64,000 nucleotides of DNA from Podocnemis expansa. Taxonomy: Eukaryota > Chordata > Testudines > Podocnemididae. Position 1 is the first letter of the stretch. Every line of letters begins with the position of its first letter. The DNA is taken from assembly GCA_007922195.1 (NCBI GenBank), contig ML681963.1, positions 132,687,764-132,751,763 of the forward strand. The letters run 5' to 3'. The position numbers were made by a program, and so were the translations under genes. The notes beneath the pieces are model-generated. The model made no database searches. It saw nothing but the letters and a program-made list of their open reading frames with translations, and was not told the DNA's origin. Positions 10,913 to 22,400 of this stretch are shown here, one piece after another.

Positions 10913-11974
10913 GGCTGTGTTCACACAGCACTTTTGTTTTGAAAAAACCTCGTTGTTTCGAAACAAGTTAAACCCCACTTGGGGGTGAAACAACTCATGT
11001 GAACATGTTGTTTCGGAACAAGACGTTCCGAAACAACAGGTCAAGGGCCGCCCCCTCAGCACCCTGGCCAGGGTGCTGAGGGGTGTCCCCTGGCCAGCGC
11101 CTGCAGAGCCAGGCTGCAGGCAACGGCGGGGTTCAGCGCTGCCCGGCGCTGCTCCCCGCTGGCTTTTTAAGCTGGTGGGGAGCAGCGCTGTGCTGCGCAG
11201 AAGCCTGCCGGTGCCCGCAGCCTGGCTTTGCAGGCACCGGCGGGGAGCAGCGCTGTGCAGAGCTGAACCCCGCCAGTGCCCGCAGCCCCCCTACCTGTTG
11301 TTTCGGAACGTCTTGTTCCGAAACNNNNNNNNNNNNNNNNNNNNNNNNNNNNNNNNNNNNNNNNNNNNNNNNNNNNNNNNNNNNNNNNNNNNNNNNNNNN
11401 NNNNNNNNNNNNNNNNNNNNNNNNNNNNNNNNNNNNNNNNNNNNNNNNNNNNNNNNNNNNNNNNNNNNNNNNNNNNNNNNNNNNNNNNNNNNNNNNNNNN
11501 NNNNNNNNNNNNNNNNNNNNNNNNNNNNNNNNNNNNNNNNNNNNNNNNNNNNNNNNNNNNNNNNNNNNNNNNNNNNNNNNNNNNNNNNNNNNNNNNNNNN
11601 NNNNNNNNNNNNNNNNNNNNNNNNNNNNNNNNNNNNNNNNNNNNNNNNNNNNNNNNNNNNNNNNNNNNNNNNNNNNNNNNNNNNNNNNNNNNNNNNNNNN
11701 NNNNNNNNNNNNNNNNNNNNNNNNGAACGCCGCCAGTGTCTGCAGCCCGGCTCTGCAGGCACCTGCGGGGAGCACCGGGGGAGCGCTGAACCCCGCCAGT
11801 GCTCGCAGCCCCCTGGGGAAGCGAAATAGCAGGTTCACAGTGTGAACCTGCTATTTCGTTTCCCGCTTTTTTTCTTATTTCGAAGTAACATTTTGTTAAT
11901 TCGAAATGTGTTATTTCGAAACAAGTTGTTTCAACACAACTTGTTTCGAAATAACCGTGTGTGTGAATACAGCC
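10913..11974. mobile_element. Harbinger-type MITE with GC-rich core
   Basis: Ends GGCTGTGTTCACACAGC and GTGTGTGAATACAGCC are flanked by the 3-bp duplication TAA (10910-10912 and 11975-11977). The inside is unlike the other copies: GC-rich repeats such as GGGGAGCAGCGCTGTGC and CAGTGCCCGCAGCCCC, and an inner inverted repeat built on TTGTTTCGGAACAAGACG. A 400-base run of N (11325-11724) hides the centre, so the true length is unknown. Confidence 0.8.
11325..11724. other. Assembly gap (400 N)
   Basis: Exactly 400 N, probably a placeholder or estimated size. It falls inside the GC-rich inverted-repeat core of the MITE, the sort of sequence that stops assembly. Nothing can be said about its content. 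Confidence 0.99.
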
Positions 11975-12026
11975 TAAGATTGTAAAGCATTTAGCTCTTT
12001 CCATTATGGAAGCCAATGCTTTATGG

Positions 12027-12220
12027 CAGGGGTCTCAAACAAGCAGGCTGCATGCGGCATCTAAAGCTGTTTCCTGTGGCCTGCAATGGCATGATTATTA
12101 ACAATATCATTGTATGGAAACGTTTCAGTGGTGCAGCCCTCGGGTTAACATACTAATCCTCATGTGGCCCTCTACTAGTCCTCATGCGGCCCTCGTGGTG
12201 ATTTGCGTTTGAGACCCCTG
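12027..12220. mobile_element. hAT-type MITE
   Basis: A 194-bp sister of the copy at 2052-2261, with the same CAGGGGTCTCAAAC inverted ends and a perfect 8-bp duplication, CTTTATGG, at 12019-12026 and 12221-12228. It interrupts the retroviral reverse transcriptase. Confidence 0.9.
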
Positions 12221-12498
12221 CTTTATGGTATTTGGCCATTACTGGTGTAGTCAGTGCGGCTGTTTTATTTAAAGGTCTGAAATCAACAGTTAATCTCCAT
12301 GTTTTACCATCTGCTTTCAGAACTGGCCAAACAGCTGCTTTATTTGTAGTTTACTATTCTACTATGACTTCTTTGATCTAATAGACCCTGAATAGTCTTG
12401 GCTAGACTCTCTTCTGCTTCTTTAAGGTATTTGTATTGTTTCTGAGGGGGGAGATCAGGTCCAGTAATCAAAACCTCAGAATTTTACCACATTCTGCT

Positions 12499-13053
12499 TT
12501 ATTCTTTAACCCACACTTCCTGGTGTTTTGGGGCAATTTCTAATACTTCTTTTGACCAGTCACGACACTTTATTTCTTCAGCAGCTTTAAGAGCAGCTAA
12601 TCTATATCCTGCTTCTGCTACTACTAGTTCTTTAAAAGCATTTACACTGTCTAAAGGTATGTTCCTGAAGACTTTGTTCACTAAATTTGTTATAACCTTT
12701 AGATTTCCTAAAATATCCATTCCTAATATTCCATTACCAATCAAATTTATTAACCTAAATTGTCCTTTTCCATACTTATTTCCTAACTGAGAGCTTACTA
12801 AAGGACTAAATGGCACTCTACTCTCAGCCTCATTAAATCCCTGTAAGTTTCTTGTTACTACTCGGGGTCCAAATAAATTCTTTTTCTTAGTACTAATTAA
12901 GGAGAAAGTGGCACCTATGTCAGTTAACGTACTTTGTCTGAACACTCCCTTATTAAATGCTACACATACTGTAGGCCTTCTCCATTCATCTTGTTCTAAA
13001 TGTGCCTCTGGGTCAGCCTGTTCTTTAGCTGACAATGGGTAGATAGAGGGCAC
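12499..13053 (-). pseudogene. Retroviral aspartic protease (retropepsin)
   Basis: The protease that cuts gag-pol polyproteins. Minus-strand reading shows the active-site loop LTDIGATFSLIS, where the usual D-T/S-G is D-I-G, and the conserved ILGMDIL further on. The segment from 13053 down is one open stretch of 185 codons, the longest intact piece of this element. It lies just after the gag region and before reverse transcriptase, the standard order. Confidence 0.8.
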
Positions 13054-14185
13054 TTGGCATCCCTATTTTTGATCCTTTAGAAGAGGTGGGGCTGAGGTGG
13101 TTTGCCTTTCATGTCTAACTAACCTTTTTAGTAGTTCTCCAGTAGGCAATCCATCAATCTTCTCCCTACGTTACGTTTTAACAGTTTTCTCTAAACCCAA
13201 ATCCTTACTGGATCAAACTCCTGAGGGGGTGTTATTTTGACAAAGAAAAGGATTATTTTTCCCTTTATCTTTATCCTGTTTTTCTTGTTTAACCTTTTTA
13301 ATTTGCTTACCTAGTGGGTTCCACTTCTTTTGTAGACCATTATTTGAGAAACTCACTGTTGCAACATTGTTAAATCTTTTCCTAGAGTAAGGAAAGGTTT
13401 ATCTTTGAGTTTCATATAATGCCTTTGCCCTTTCTTCTATAAATCTCAAAGTGGTATGCTCTGGGTTTATAGAAATTGCTGTCCTGATATTAGGGTTGAA
13501 CCCCTTTTTAAATGGAAGTATATCATATACTATAGGATCATCATCATCATCTTTTGCAATCCCAGAGTGTTTGAACACTAGTTTTTCCTGGATATATATA
13601 GCTCAGGTCTTTCTCCTAATTGCTGTTTTATCCTATGGAACCACATAACTGGATCTTCACCAGGGAGAATTTTAAGATCTCAGATTCTATTGTATCTCTA
13701 TCCCTTTCTCGTCCATGCTGTATGTTATATGGAATTCCTGCAAAAATTTTCCTTACCCATACGTTCTTATTAGTAATGAAATATCTCTTCCAATTAATCC
13801 AGGTATCCCTGCTACCCTGGTTAGCAATTTTATAAATGAACTCCTATTTAGAGGACCTAGAGATTTTCCCAAGCCTTTTATCTGTTCAGAGGAGTAAGGC
13901 CTTTCCTCTACACGTTCTTCAGTTCCTCCTATGTTACCATCTGAATTTCTTTTAGATACCCAAGGTGGTTATTACTGGTGCTATAGAGGATGGTCTTTTA
14001 AGGGCCTTTAATTCTTCCAGTAATGCAATATAAAGGAGTTTCTTTCAAAACTTTATCCTTTAAATTGTCATGGGGGTCTTCTCAATCCTCTTCTGCCTCT
14101 CTCTCTTCATCTTCCCATTGGTGACTACTATACCTAACTGCTGAGATTACTCCCTTATTAATTCTCAGTTCTTCTCTCAGAGCAT
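13054..14185 (-). pseudogene. Retroviral gag, C-terminal part (degenerate)
   Basis: The reverse strand between protease and the DIRS insertion can be read in short open pieces, including FIEERAKALYETQR and a Lys-rich stretch (KQIKKVKQEKQDKDKGK) of the sort seen in nucleocapsid-like tails. No Cys-His zinc knuckle was seen. Stops and shifts are frequent. Assignment rests on position directly upstream of protease. Confidence 0.5.
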
Positions 14186-14579
14186 ATGAAGGTTACTCAC
14201 AGTAGCCGAAGTTCTTAGAGATGTGTGTCCCTGACACGCTCCACTTCAAGTTTGTGGGCACACCCCGCACCCAGAATCAGAGATTTTGCAGCAGTACCCA
14301 TAGGGAGAGAGGTGTACATTACCAGCAGGGACCACTGTCACTTTTGCATCACTGATGATGTGTGCACCTCCCCCCCCCATCCCTCAGTACCTTCTCTACT
14401 GTGGAGACAATAAGAGGTTTGAGGTGTACTCTGAAGTCAACAGGAGGAGGGTAAGTAGTGGAGCATGTTGGGAACACGCATCTCAAAAAACTGGCTACTG
14501 CACAAAGGTAAGTAACCTTCATTTCTTCTTCAAGCAGTGTCCCCAACTGTTCCACTCCAAGTGATTACCTAGCGGTTCC

Positions 14580-15790
14580 CTTGAGCAGAGGAGGGAACTT
14601 CAGCATTTGTGCTGTGTATAGATCTTAATACTGCAAGACCAACAGCGGCATCTGAATTAGACAGTTGTTCTGTGGCATAGCGTTTTATAAAAGTATCTGC
14701 TGAGGACCAGGTAGCAGCCTGATAAACGTCTGGAATGGAAACATTTCTGAGGAAAGTGACAGATGTGGAGTGAGAGCAGATAAATTAGGTGGCTCTCTTT
14801 CTGATAGTGTGTATGCAGTTCATATACATGAGGAGATACACCATGATAGTCATTGTTTAGATAGGTTCACCTGAGAGTATTCAACAGTAGATACAAAAAG
14901 TTTAAGAGTCTTCCCGAATGGCTTAATTCTTTCTAAGTAAAAGGCCAAGGCGTGCTTTACATCTAGTGTATGAAGTGCCACTTGCTGTGGAGTGGTATGT
15001 GGTTTGGGGGAAAAAAAATAGGAAGACGGATAGTCTGGTTGAGATGGAAAGATGATGTGATCTTAGGGAGGAATTTCAGATGTGGTCTAAGGGAAACATT
15101 ATCTTTGTAGAAGATTGTGAAGGGAGGATGTGCCACAAGAGCTGTGAGCTCCCCTATGCCTCTGGAGGAAGTAATTGCAACAAGGAACGCCACCTTCATA
15201 GACATATGGAGGAGGGAGTTTGTTGCCAAGGGTCAAACGGTGGTTTTGTAAGTAACTTAAGACCCATTGTGAGGTCCCACTGAGGCATAGGTGGACAGAT
15301 CTGTGGATATATGTTTTAGACCCTGGTCATAAACCTCTTCAGCGTTGGATGAGGGAATAAAGAAGAGTTGTGTATGGAAATGAAAAGTGGAAATAGCTGC
15401 CAGATGTACCTTGATTGTACTAAGATGTTTGTTTCTTTTAGGGTTAGCAGGTATGCCAGGACATCAGGAATAGCAGCCTTCCCCAGGTCAACACATCATC
15501 GACTACACCAGGAGGAAAAATGATGCCACTTCTTGAGGCAAGTGTATCTTGTTGCAGGTTTCCTACTATTTAGCAAGACATGCTTGACTCTCTCAGAGAA
15601 TTGTGCCACTATCTGATTGAGCCATCTAGGTACCACGCCATGAGATGGAGCCTGTCCAGGTGAGTGTGAAATATCTTCCCTTTGTTTTGAGACGGGGGGG
15701 GGGGAGGGCGGGTCAGTGTCAGCGGAAGAGTGATCAGCAGCTTCTTGGACATCCTTAGGAGAGAAGTATACCACATTTGTTGGGGTCATG
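14580..15790 (-). pseudogene. DIRS-A tyrosine recombinase
   Basis: Tyrosine recombinase that inserts the circular DNA copy. Readable segments are a piece with LLNSRKPATRYTCLKKWHHF (about 15500-15600) and MSMKVAFLVAITSSRGIGEL (about 15150-15220). In the first catalytic box the Arg preceding I-G-E-L (R-V/I-S/G-E-L in the other copies) is Gly here, so the enzyme would be inactive even without the stops. It is preceded on the element by pol and followed by the internal complementary region. Confidence 0.75.
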
Positions 15791-17507
15791 CTGGCACTAT
15801 CATCATTACTGTGCCCTTATCCTGATGGATTTTCCAGAGCACCCTGGGCACCATGGGTATTGGGGGAAAAGCATATACGTGTTTGGCTCCAGTCTAGGAG
15901 AAATGCATCCCCTTCAGAGCCCTGTCCCATTCCTTCCCATGAACAAAATCCTCTTTGTGACTGTGGCAAACAGATATATAGTCGGGAACCCCCCAGCGAT
16001 AGAATATCTCCCAGAGGATGTCATCCCAAATTTTCCATTCATGAACATTGTTGAATATCCTGCTCAGGGTATCTGCCTTTATATTGTCTTTGCCTGGAAG
16101 TTATATTGCTGATATCTGAATTCCGTGTGCAATGCACCATTCCCAGACTTTAATCGCCTACAGGCAAAGAGATTGGAGGTGTGCACCTCCTTGGCGATTG
16201 ATGTAGTGCATGCATGCTATATTGTCTGTCTGAAATTTTATGGTTTTCCCTGACATTAAGGGATGAAAGTGATGGCATGCATTTAAAACTGCTCTTAGCT
16301 CCAACAGGTTTATGTGTAGGGACTTCTCTTGTGTTGACCACCTCCCTCGAGCCATCTCTTCTAGGAGGTAGGCTCCCCATCTCATGAGAGAGGCATCCAT
16401 GGTGATCAGCATAGATGGTTTCTGAACCACAAAAGGCACACTCTGAAGTAACTGTCTTGCTTTATCCACCAGTTCAGTGAATCCCTCCTACTTGTGGGAT
16501 AGAGAGGGTGCACCCAAAGATGTGATCCCACTTTCTGGATTGTTTGAGGTACTAAATTTGCAGGCACTGTATGTGGAGCCTGGCATGATGGACAAGGTAT
16601 GTTGTGGCTTCCATGTGCCCAATCATTTGCATACAAGCACAGATAGATATAGTGGGAGAAGTTTGAGTGGTACAAACATGTTCCTTTATGTTGTCATATC
16701 TGTCCTGTGGAAGATATGCCTTAGCTATTTGAGTATCGATTCATGCCCCTATGAAGTGAATTTCTTGTGCTAAGGAGATGGATGATTTTTTGTAATTCAT
16801 ATTGAGACCGAGGGAAAGAAAAAGTATCTTTGTTGTCTCCACTGCCCGTAACATTGCTTGATAGGGTTGTGCTTTTATTAGAAAATTGTCTAAGTATGAA
16901 AAAATTGTAATTTCCTGTTGCATAAGAACGCAGTCAGCACAGCCATGAGTTTTGAGAATACCCTGGGTGCTGTGCAAAGGCCAAAAGGGAGCACCATATA
17001 TTGGTAGTGCTTGTCCTGGAACAGGAACCTTAGGAATTTCCTGTGAGCAGGATGGATAGGCACATGAAAGTAAGCATCTCTCAAGTCAAGGGAAGCCAAC
17101 CAGTCCCCTTGTTCTAACGATGGAAGTATCATGGCCAAAGTTACCATCTTGAACCTCTGCGCTTGTTCAAACTTGTTGAGTTTTCAGAGGTCTAGGATTG
17201 GCCTCCAGCCTCCTGTCCTTTTCTCAGTGAGGAAATATCAGGAGTAAAATCCTCTGCCCATGTACTTGTTTGGGACTTCTTCTACTGCCCCAATGTGAAA
17301 GAGGCTGTCTGTCTCCTGTTGTAGCAGATGTACGTGAGTGGGGTCCCTGAGAAGGGATAGGGAGGGGGGCTGGGTTGTGGGTTTTGATGTGAAGGGGATG
17401 GAATAACCTTCACTGAAGACCTCTATAACCCACTTGTCTGATGTTATGCTCTTCCATTGGTGGAGGAACGGAAGTAGTCTGTTGCGGAGCAAGAGAGGTG
17501 TCAGCAT
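15791..17507 (-). pseudogene. DIRS-A pol (reverse transcriptase, RNase H, methylase-like region)
   Basis: Reverse transcriptase pieces run from about 17507 with QWKSITSDKWVIEVF, through GDWLASLDLRDAYFHVPIHP and MVLPFGLCTAPRVFSKLM, to the polymerase box SYLDNFLIKA near 16880. RNase H follows with MDASLMRWGAYL and INLLELRAV (16158-16469), then TDNIACMHYINRQGG. The polymerase box reads YLDN rather than YLDD. Several frameshifts break it. Confidence 0.8.
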
Positions 17508-20500
17508 AGTAGCTTCTTGTCTGAAAATGTGTGGGGGGGGCAGACAAACCCTTGACCATCACATGAAAATTGTTTTTGAGTTGGTCACTTGGGAGTTAGA
17601 GTATGTCTGTTTACTCTGTCTCTCTCTGTGCTGTTGCCTGGACCTGGTTCTAGAGTTGTTGAACCATCTACTAGGTTGGTTTGGCTTGTAGGAGTGTATA
17701 TTCCTAAAGTTCAGAGAGTCACTGTAGAGTCTTATAGAGTGTGCATAATCTCTTTTGTCTTCTCTCCAAACAGCTTGTCTTTATTGAAGGACAGATCCTC
17801 GACAGTATTTTGCATCTGCTTTGGCAAGCCTGCCACATGAAACCAGGAAAACCTCCACATGACTAGGGCTGTACTTATAGTTCTCACTGCTACATCAGCA
17901 GCATCCAGTGAGGCTTGTAATGCTGTTCTAGCTGTAAGCTGTACTTCCTTTATTAAAGAATTAAACTGTTCTTTTTTGTCTTCCAGAATAAAGTTAATAA
18001 AATCCAATATCTTTGTGTAGTTGTCATGATCGTAGTCAGATAGGACAGCTGTGTAATTGGCCACTCTCAGCTATAATGTGGCCAAGGGTCGTTGGCATCA
18101 GACACTGCTGTTGTTGAGGTAAGGTTGGCACAGGGTGTTGTATGGGAACTGACACTTGTGATGTGGATGGCATTCCAGGTAATGCAGCACACAGGCCAGT
18201 TACCCCAGCTCATCCATGGCATAGTAAAGGAAGTATTCATAAGCCAAGGGTGAACTGGCCACATGTACCCCATGGTGGAATTTTGGGGCACTGTCTGAGG
18301 GCATTGCTGGTTTGGAATCAGGTCAGCAGCAGGAGCTTTGCTGTTTTCTGACAGAAAGCTCTCCCCTGAAGAAAAAGAGAAGGGGAAAAACTGTTCAGGT
18401 AAAGAATCAGTCCTGAAATTATCTTTCAATTAATAGTGGTGGCATTTTCATTGATGTTTCTTGGGAGCTGGGTCAGGCAAACAAGCTCCCTGTGTGCTGT
18501 GGCTGTGTCAGCTGCTGGATTGGCCTTGGGATTTCAGTTGGCACCTGCTGGGACAGTGTGCCCTGAGTTAAGAACACTGGGGCCGGGGAGAAGAATGCTG
18601 GTACTGGTGCCAGTGCCAGTAACTGAATGGAGCACGGCACTGAGGATAAAAGCAATACCAGTGTTACTGTTGGCGGTGCTACTGCAGCCCTTGCGGGCAC
18701 TGAGCTGGCTGTCAAAATGTTTGCCGGTGCCGCTTTAACATCTGTGGCTTTGTCTTTCTACCCATGCAGAAAAAGCTTTTTTGGCATTCTCCCTTTTCAC
18801 AGGTTTGAGTACCTGAGGAACCCATAGCCGCTAGGGTACTTTGTCCTCTCTCATTGCCTCTGGGTGTTTTACTTGGCAATGGGGATGGCATAGAAGTGTC
18901 TTTTCTGCACCCCTTCTAGGCTCTGAGGAGATTGACCGGGATCCAATGCCAGTTGCAGGGAGCCTTTCATAAGTAAGAGTCCTGTGGCACCTTATGGACT
19001 AACAGATTTCTTCAGGTGTAAGCCTTCATGGGCGCCAACCCACTTTGACAGATGCATGAAGTGGAAACTGTAGCTGACAGATATATACACACATGCCAGG
19101 ATGGAGGAGGGCAAGTGTTAGCAAAGTGAGTTCAAAAGGATGGGGCCCATTCACACCAGTTGATCAAAGAGAGGAAATGTGTGAACAGTGGCACGCACTT
19201 TTTGTCATGTGCTAACCATTCCAAGTTCCTATTCAGACCCAGTCTGATTGTATCAAGCTTGCAAATCAGCTCCAAGTTTGCAGTTTCATGCTGGTCCGTT
19301 TTTGAAGTTTCCTTGTTGAAGTATGGCAACTTTCAAGTCTGCTTCTGAGTCTCCATGGAGATTGAAGTGTTCTCCTACTGGTTTATGGATGTTGCCATTT
19401 TTGATGTCTGATTTGTGTCCATTTATTCCTTAGCACAAAGACAGTCTGGTTTGGCCAACGTATATGGCAGAGAGGCATTGCTGTAACATGATATATACCA
19501 CACTACTGGATGTGCAAGTGAATGAACCCTTGATGATGTGGTTGGGACCAGTGCTGGTATCACGGGAGTCAATGTGCAAACACAGTTGGCAACAAGATTT
19601 GTTGCAAAGCTAGTTTCCTGGATTAGTGTTCTTGTATGATGTTTGATTGCTGGTGAGTATTTGCTTTAGGTTGGAGGGCTGTCTGTAAGCAAGGATAGGC
19701 CTGCCTCCTAAGGCTAGAGACAGTATGGGGTCATCTTCTAGGAAGGCGTGAGCTTCAAGAAGCAGATCAGAGCCTAAAGTGGAAGTCTTAGATAGAATAG
19801 GGCTTGGGAAAGTGTGTACATATGGGTCTTCCTTAATAGAGTCTGACAGGGACTGTAAATCACCGACCAACTCTTGAAAGCTACTTATGTTACACTTATT
19901 AATATCTTTCTAAAGTATCCTAATTATAGTCATTACTTTGTAACTAATTTAGCAGGCAGCAAAAAAAGTGCTAGGAATTAAACAGGGACTTTTTAGAATG
20001 GGTTTTTCTATCAGTTTGCCTTCTGCTAGTCTCACCATTTAGTTCAAGTAATTTTGGGACAAACATTTCTGACTACAATGGCAGTGCCAAGGTTATCTTA
20101 GGCAGTGGTGTTGATGTGGTAGTTTGCCAGCTGCTGTTTTTTGAGGAACTTGTTTCGTCCCTCTGATCCAGAGGCATGGAAGTGAACCTTTTAAGTGATT
20201 TGTCTGTGGTTGTACCTGAGGAGCCTTGAGTTTCTTTGGTATGGTTCAATTTAGGAGGAGGTGACAGTAATTTTCTCCTCTTTGATGAAGTATGAGGATT
20301 AAGTCATTTCTTTGAGGCATGGACAACCTGAGAGACCTATCAAGCCTGTCCAGGGTCAGACACAGGTCTGAGAAAGCACTCCGTAAGTAGCAGTTTCAAA
20401 CAGAGGTCTCTGTCCCATCTGGCTCTCAAATTTAGATTTTTGCAGTGTGGGCATTTTTAAGAAATGTGCCCATCTCCTAAGCACTTTATTCAGAATGAAT

Positions 20501-20567
20501 GGACATCAGATGAAGGCATAGCATCATGGCAGATCTTGCACCATTTGAAGCCCAGCAAACCCAGCAT
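17508..20567 (-). pseudogene. DIRS-A gag, interrupted by a Penelope fragment
   Basis: The gag frame starts near 20567 with the cysteine-rich N terminus (KWCKICHDAMPSSD, then a CxxC pair near 20420-20440). It passes through a Pro/Ala-rich variable region (about 18440-18960, broken by the Penelope insertion) and ends with a conserved core reading NYTAVLSDYDHDNYTKILDF and RTALQASLDAADVAV (17732-18064). The end of gag has TTT-TCA where other copies have TTY-TGA. The core lacks a block that the other copies have upstream of NYTAV. Confidence 0.7.
18964..19882 (-). mobile_element. Penelope-like element, 3' fragment with GIY-YIG remnant
   Basis: A 5'-truncated Penelope-like retroelement inside DIRS-A gag. 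The minus strand reads a connector ending GGRPILAYRQPSNLKQILTS (19610-19870). It is followed by a decayed GIY-YIG endonuclease region with VVYIMLQQCLSAIYVGQTR and INGHKSDIKNGNIHKPVGEH, then LELICKLDTIRLGLNRNLEW (19132-19329). The 3' end is the repeat word AGAGTCCTGTGGCACCTTA at 18976. Stops are common. Family recognised from the connector plus GIY-YIG order; the right border is approximate. Confidence 0.8.
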
Positions 20568-20923
20568 GTGTAAAAGAATGGAAAAACATTTTGTTGGTGT
20601 AAACAGGAACTGAAAAACTGGGAAAAGGGAGAAGGACTAACTAGGGCCGAGCTATTATCGAAAGAAAGAGAATGAAGTTTTCTGAAAATTAGCTGAGGAG
20701 AGAAGCTGATCTCCAACTGTTACCATGCACGATTGAAAAGGAATTGAGGGGGTGGTGGTGAAATGTCAGTCATGTGCATGCTGAGAGGGTGCCAAAGTCA
20801 GTGCAAGACAGCCCTTGGTTCCTGCATGACTGGGATGAGCACTGCTAGAAAGTTCTCTGGTTTGTGTCATACAGAAGCACCAGCACCTTAGGTGGAGCAT
20901 CCACAGGGATACTACTCAGAGAA

Positions 20924-21450
20924 TTATGAAAGTTGTCTCATAATTTGAAACATGGAATTATTATCATGACTCAGTAACATTGGCACAAGTACCATTTTTT
21001 AATCTGGGCCTGAGCAGTCCTCTCAAAGACTATTACTATAACTGAAGTGCTGCTCTCAACTCAATAGTTCAAATTATAACCACTATGAATTGAGGCTAGT
21101 TAGCTGCCAACCACCAGAAAGAGGGCTTGTCATGAGTGAGACTGAAGAAGCTGAGCCAGTAATCTAAAGCACTGACCTAAAATCTCTTTCTGGGAGCCTT
21201 TACACTTAAATCAGCGTCTCTCATCCAGGTGTTCTTTGTCTTCAGGTGTTCTATGACTCATTTTCCTAATTTTCATTCTACTCTTCTTTGTGGTTTTTGG
21301 GGGGGGGGTGAGGGGGGCAGAGAACTGGATGGCAGTGTTACTAGAAGTTTTTTAGGTATGGTGATACCAAAAACCTGCAAGTCAGGTGGTAACTCTAAAG
21401 GAACGGCTAAGAAAACAACTTCCTTTGAAAGGTATGTAGGATAGGATACA
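20924..21450 (-). pseudogene. Probable retroviral gag, N-terminal remnant
   Basis: Between DIRS-A and the LTR the minus strand has one short coherent stretch (about 21320-21445) reading LAVPLELPPDLQVFGITIPK, with no match I can name. By position it would be the start of gag of the element whose gag C terminus lies left of DIRS-A. Low certainty. Confidence 0.3.
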
Positions 21451-21749
21451 CAAGCTGTTACTTCTGTTTTTTTCTTTATAACCGCTCATTTTTAAACAAA
21501 CATTGTATCTGTTTTCAAAATAAGAAGACGACCAATATGTTTAACACTTAATACACTAATTGCATCAATATCGATCCTGACACTACACCTCAAACAATGT
21601 ATCACCCTGTATTACAATCCTTACTAATTTAATAATCTAACACTATATTGCATACTAAAATCCTTAACAATGTAACATCATATATTAATATACAACAAAC
21701 CTACATTATACTTTACACTATCTAAAACTTAACATCACATTCAGCAAGA

Positions 21750-22400
21750 GTTAGGCCCAAACAGTTACTGGATGGGTGGCATAACAACTTAAGTTGCAGG
21801 CATCCAGCTTTATTAGTCATTCTCACTCATTCCTTACTCTTAAGAAAGGTCTTTACTCCTTCCTGATCTGTCCCTCTGTTCCCATCTATCTGTCCTTCTG
21901 TTCTATCCAAACTGCCATGACTGCTGCTGATGCTGCTGTTACAGCTGACTGGCAGATCATCTTCATTTCTTCTTTCAGCTTTTAGGAGATATTCAGCTTT
22001 TTCAATGCCACATTTGACCAAACAACACCTCAGCCTGCCACCCATTGGTTTTTATATACAATTTGGTCACCCAAGCTCAGCCGATTAGGTGCAGTTACTA
22101 TTTTTAGGGATCTTTTCTGATTGGCTGTTCATCACACCTCTTTAATTTGCTAATTATGATGTATCTTTCATGCTAATTAGGCTTTACCCTCCATGTTAAA
22201 CAGATCACCCTGAGCCAATCAGTTACCTTATGCTAATTAGGCTGTGCTTCCTATGTTAATTAGATATTGTTTTTAATCAATCAGCTTAAAGGTCACAAAA
22301 AAAGGAGGAGTTACACAGGAGGAAAAAGAGAATCGTCCTTCCAACTGCCATTCTTAACTGTCATTTGCTGGATTTTTCCCATCACTAATTCCTTCCTAAA
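21750..22400 (-). promoter_or_regulatory. Retroviral 5' LTR with promoter and polyadenylation signal
   Basis: On the minus strand there is a TATA box (TATATAAA, complement of 22051-22058) with CCAAT-type boxes further upstream (for example the complement of GATTGGCTG near 22120). About 240 bases downstream is a polyadenylation signal AATAAA (complement of 21809-21814), spaced as in an LTR U3-R-U5. Upstream of the TATA box two imperfect copies of about 62 bp, each starting ATGCTAATTAGGCT, lie head to tail (about 22168-22290), like LTR enhancer repeats. Direction matches the gag-pol genes to the left. LTR ends and primer-binding site were not defined. Confidence 0.5.

Larger units (their letters stand above)
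10206..12480 (-). pseudogene. Retroviral reverse transcriptase, split by two MITEs
   Basis: Polymerase region of the minus-strand retroviral element. Readable pieces are the fingers segment with the plan LTVDFRPLNK (about 12250-12320), a segment ending in the motif-A word DLANACFSIPLYP (about 10870-10910), the YMDD box near 10719-10730, and the thumb with MRSFFGMTNFSRDFI and KWEWGVEQQKNF (10248-10496). The pieces are separated by a Harbinger-type MITE (10913-11974) and a hAT MITE (12027-12220). Several stops and small shifts are present. The active-site YMDD survives although the gene is dead. Confidence 0.8.
14186..20923 (-). mobile_element. DIRS-type retrotransposon, copy A
   Basis: A DIRS element: gag, then reverse transcriptase/RNase H, then a tyrosine recombinase in place of an integrase, reading right to left. 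The left end begins ATGAAGGTTACTCAC and the right end is near CACAGGGATACTACTCAGAGAA. The outer regions are inverted copies of each other. An internal complementary region (about 14480-14560) is complementary to the two ends joined, the standard DIRS arrangement. The copy carries a Penelope fragment and is the most decayed of the group. Confidence 0.85.
1789..22400 (-). mobile_element. Endogenous retrovirus / LTR retrotransposon, heavily interrupted
   Basis: A single minus-strand LTR element can be followed from an LTR at about 21.75-22.4 kb through gag remains, retropepsin, reverse transcriptase with YMDD, RNase H and integrase, to a region with extra protease-like folds that runs into the CR1 copy. 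The order gag-pro-pol is that of retroviruses and Ty3-type elements. At least eight later insertions split it, several with exact target duplications, which lets the original order be read. Every enzyme region carries stops, frameshifts or changed catalytic residues, so this is a fossil. The clade is not resolved; no env-like glycoprotein was recognised. Borders are approximate. Confidence 0.75.

Noticed and set aside
11073..12016. Several ORFs of about 190-250 codons across the N gap
   Set aside because: Most of each frame is N; flanking bases are MITE sequence.
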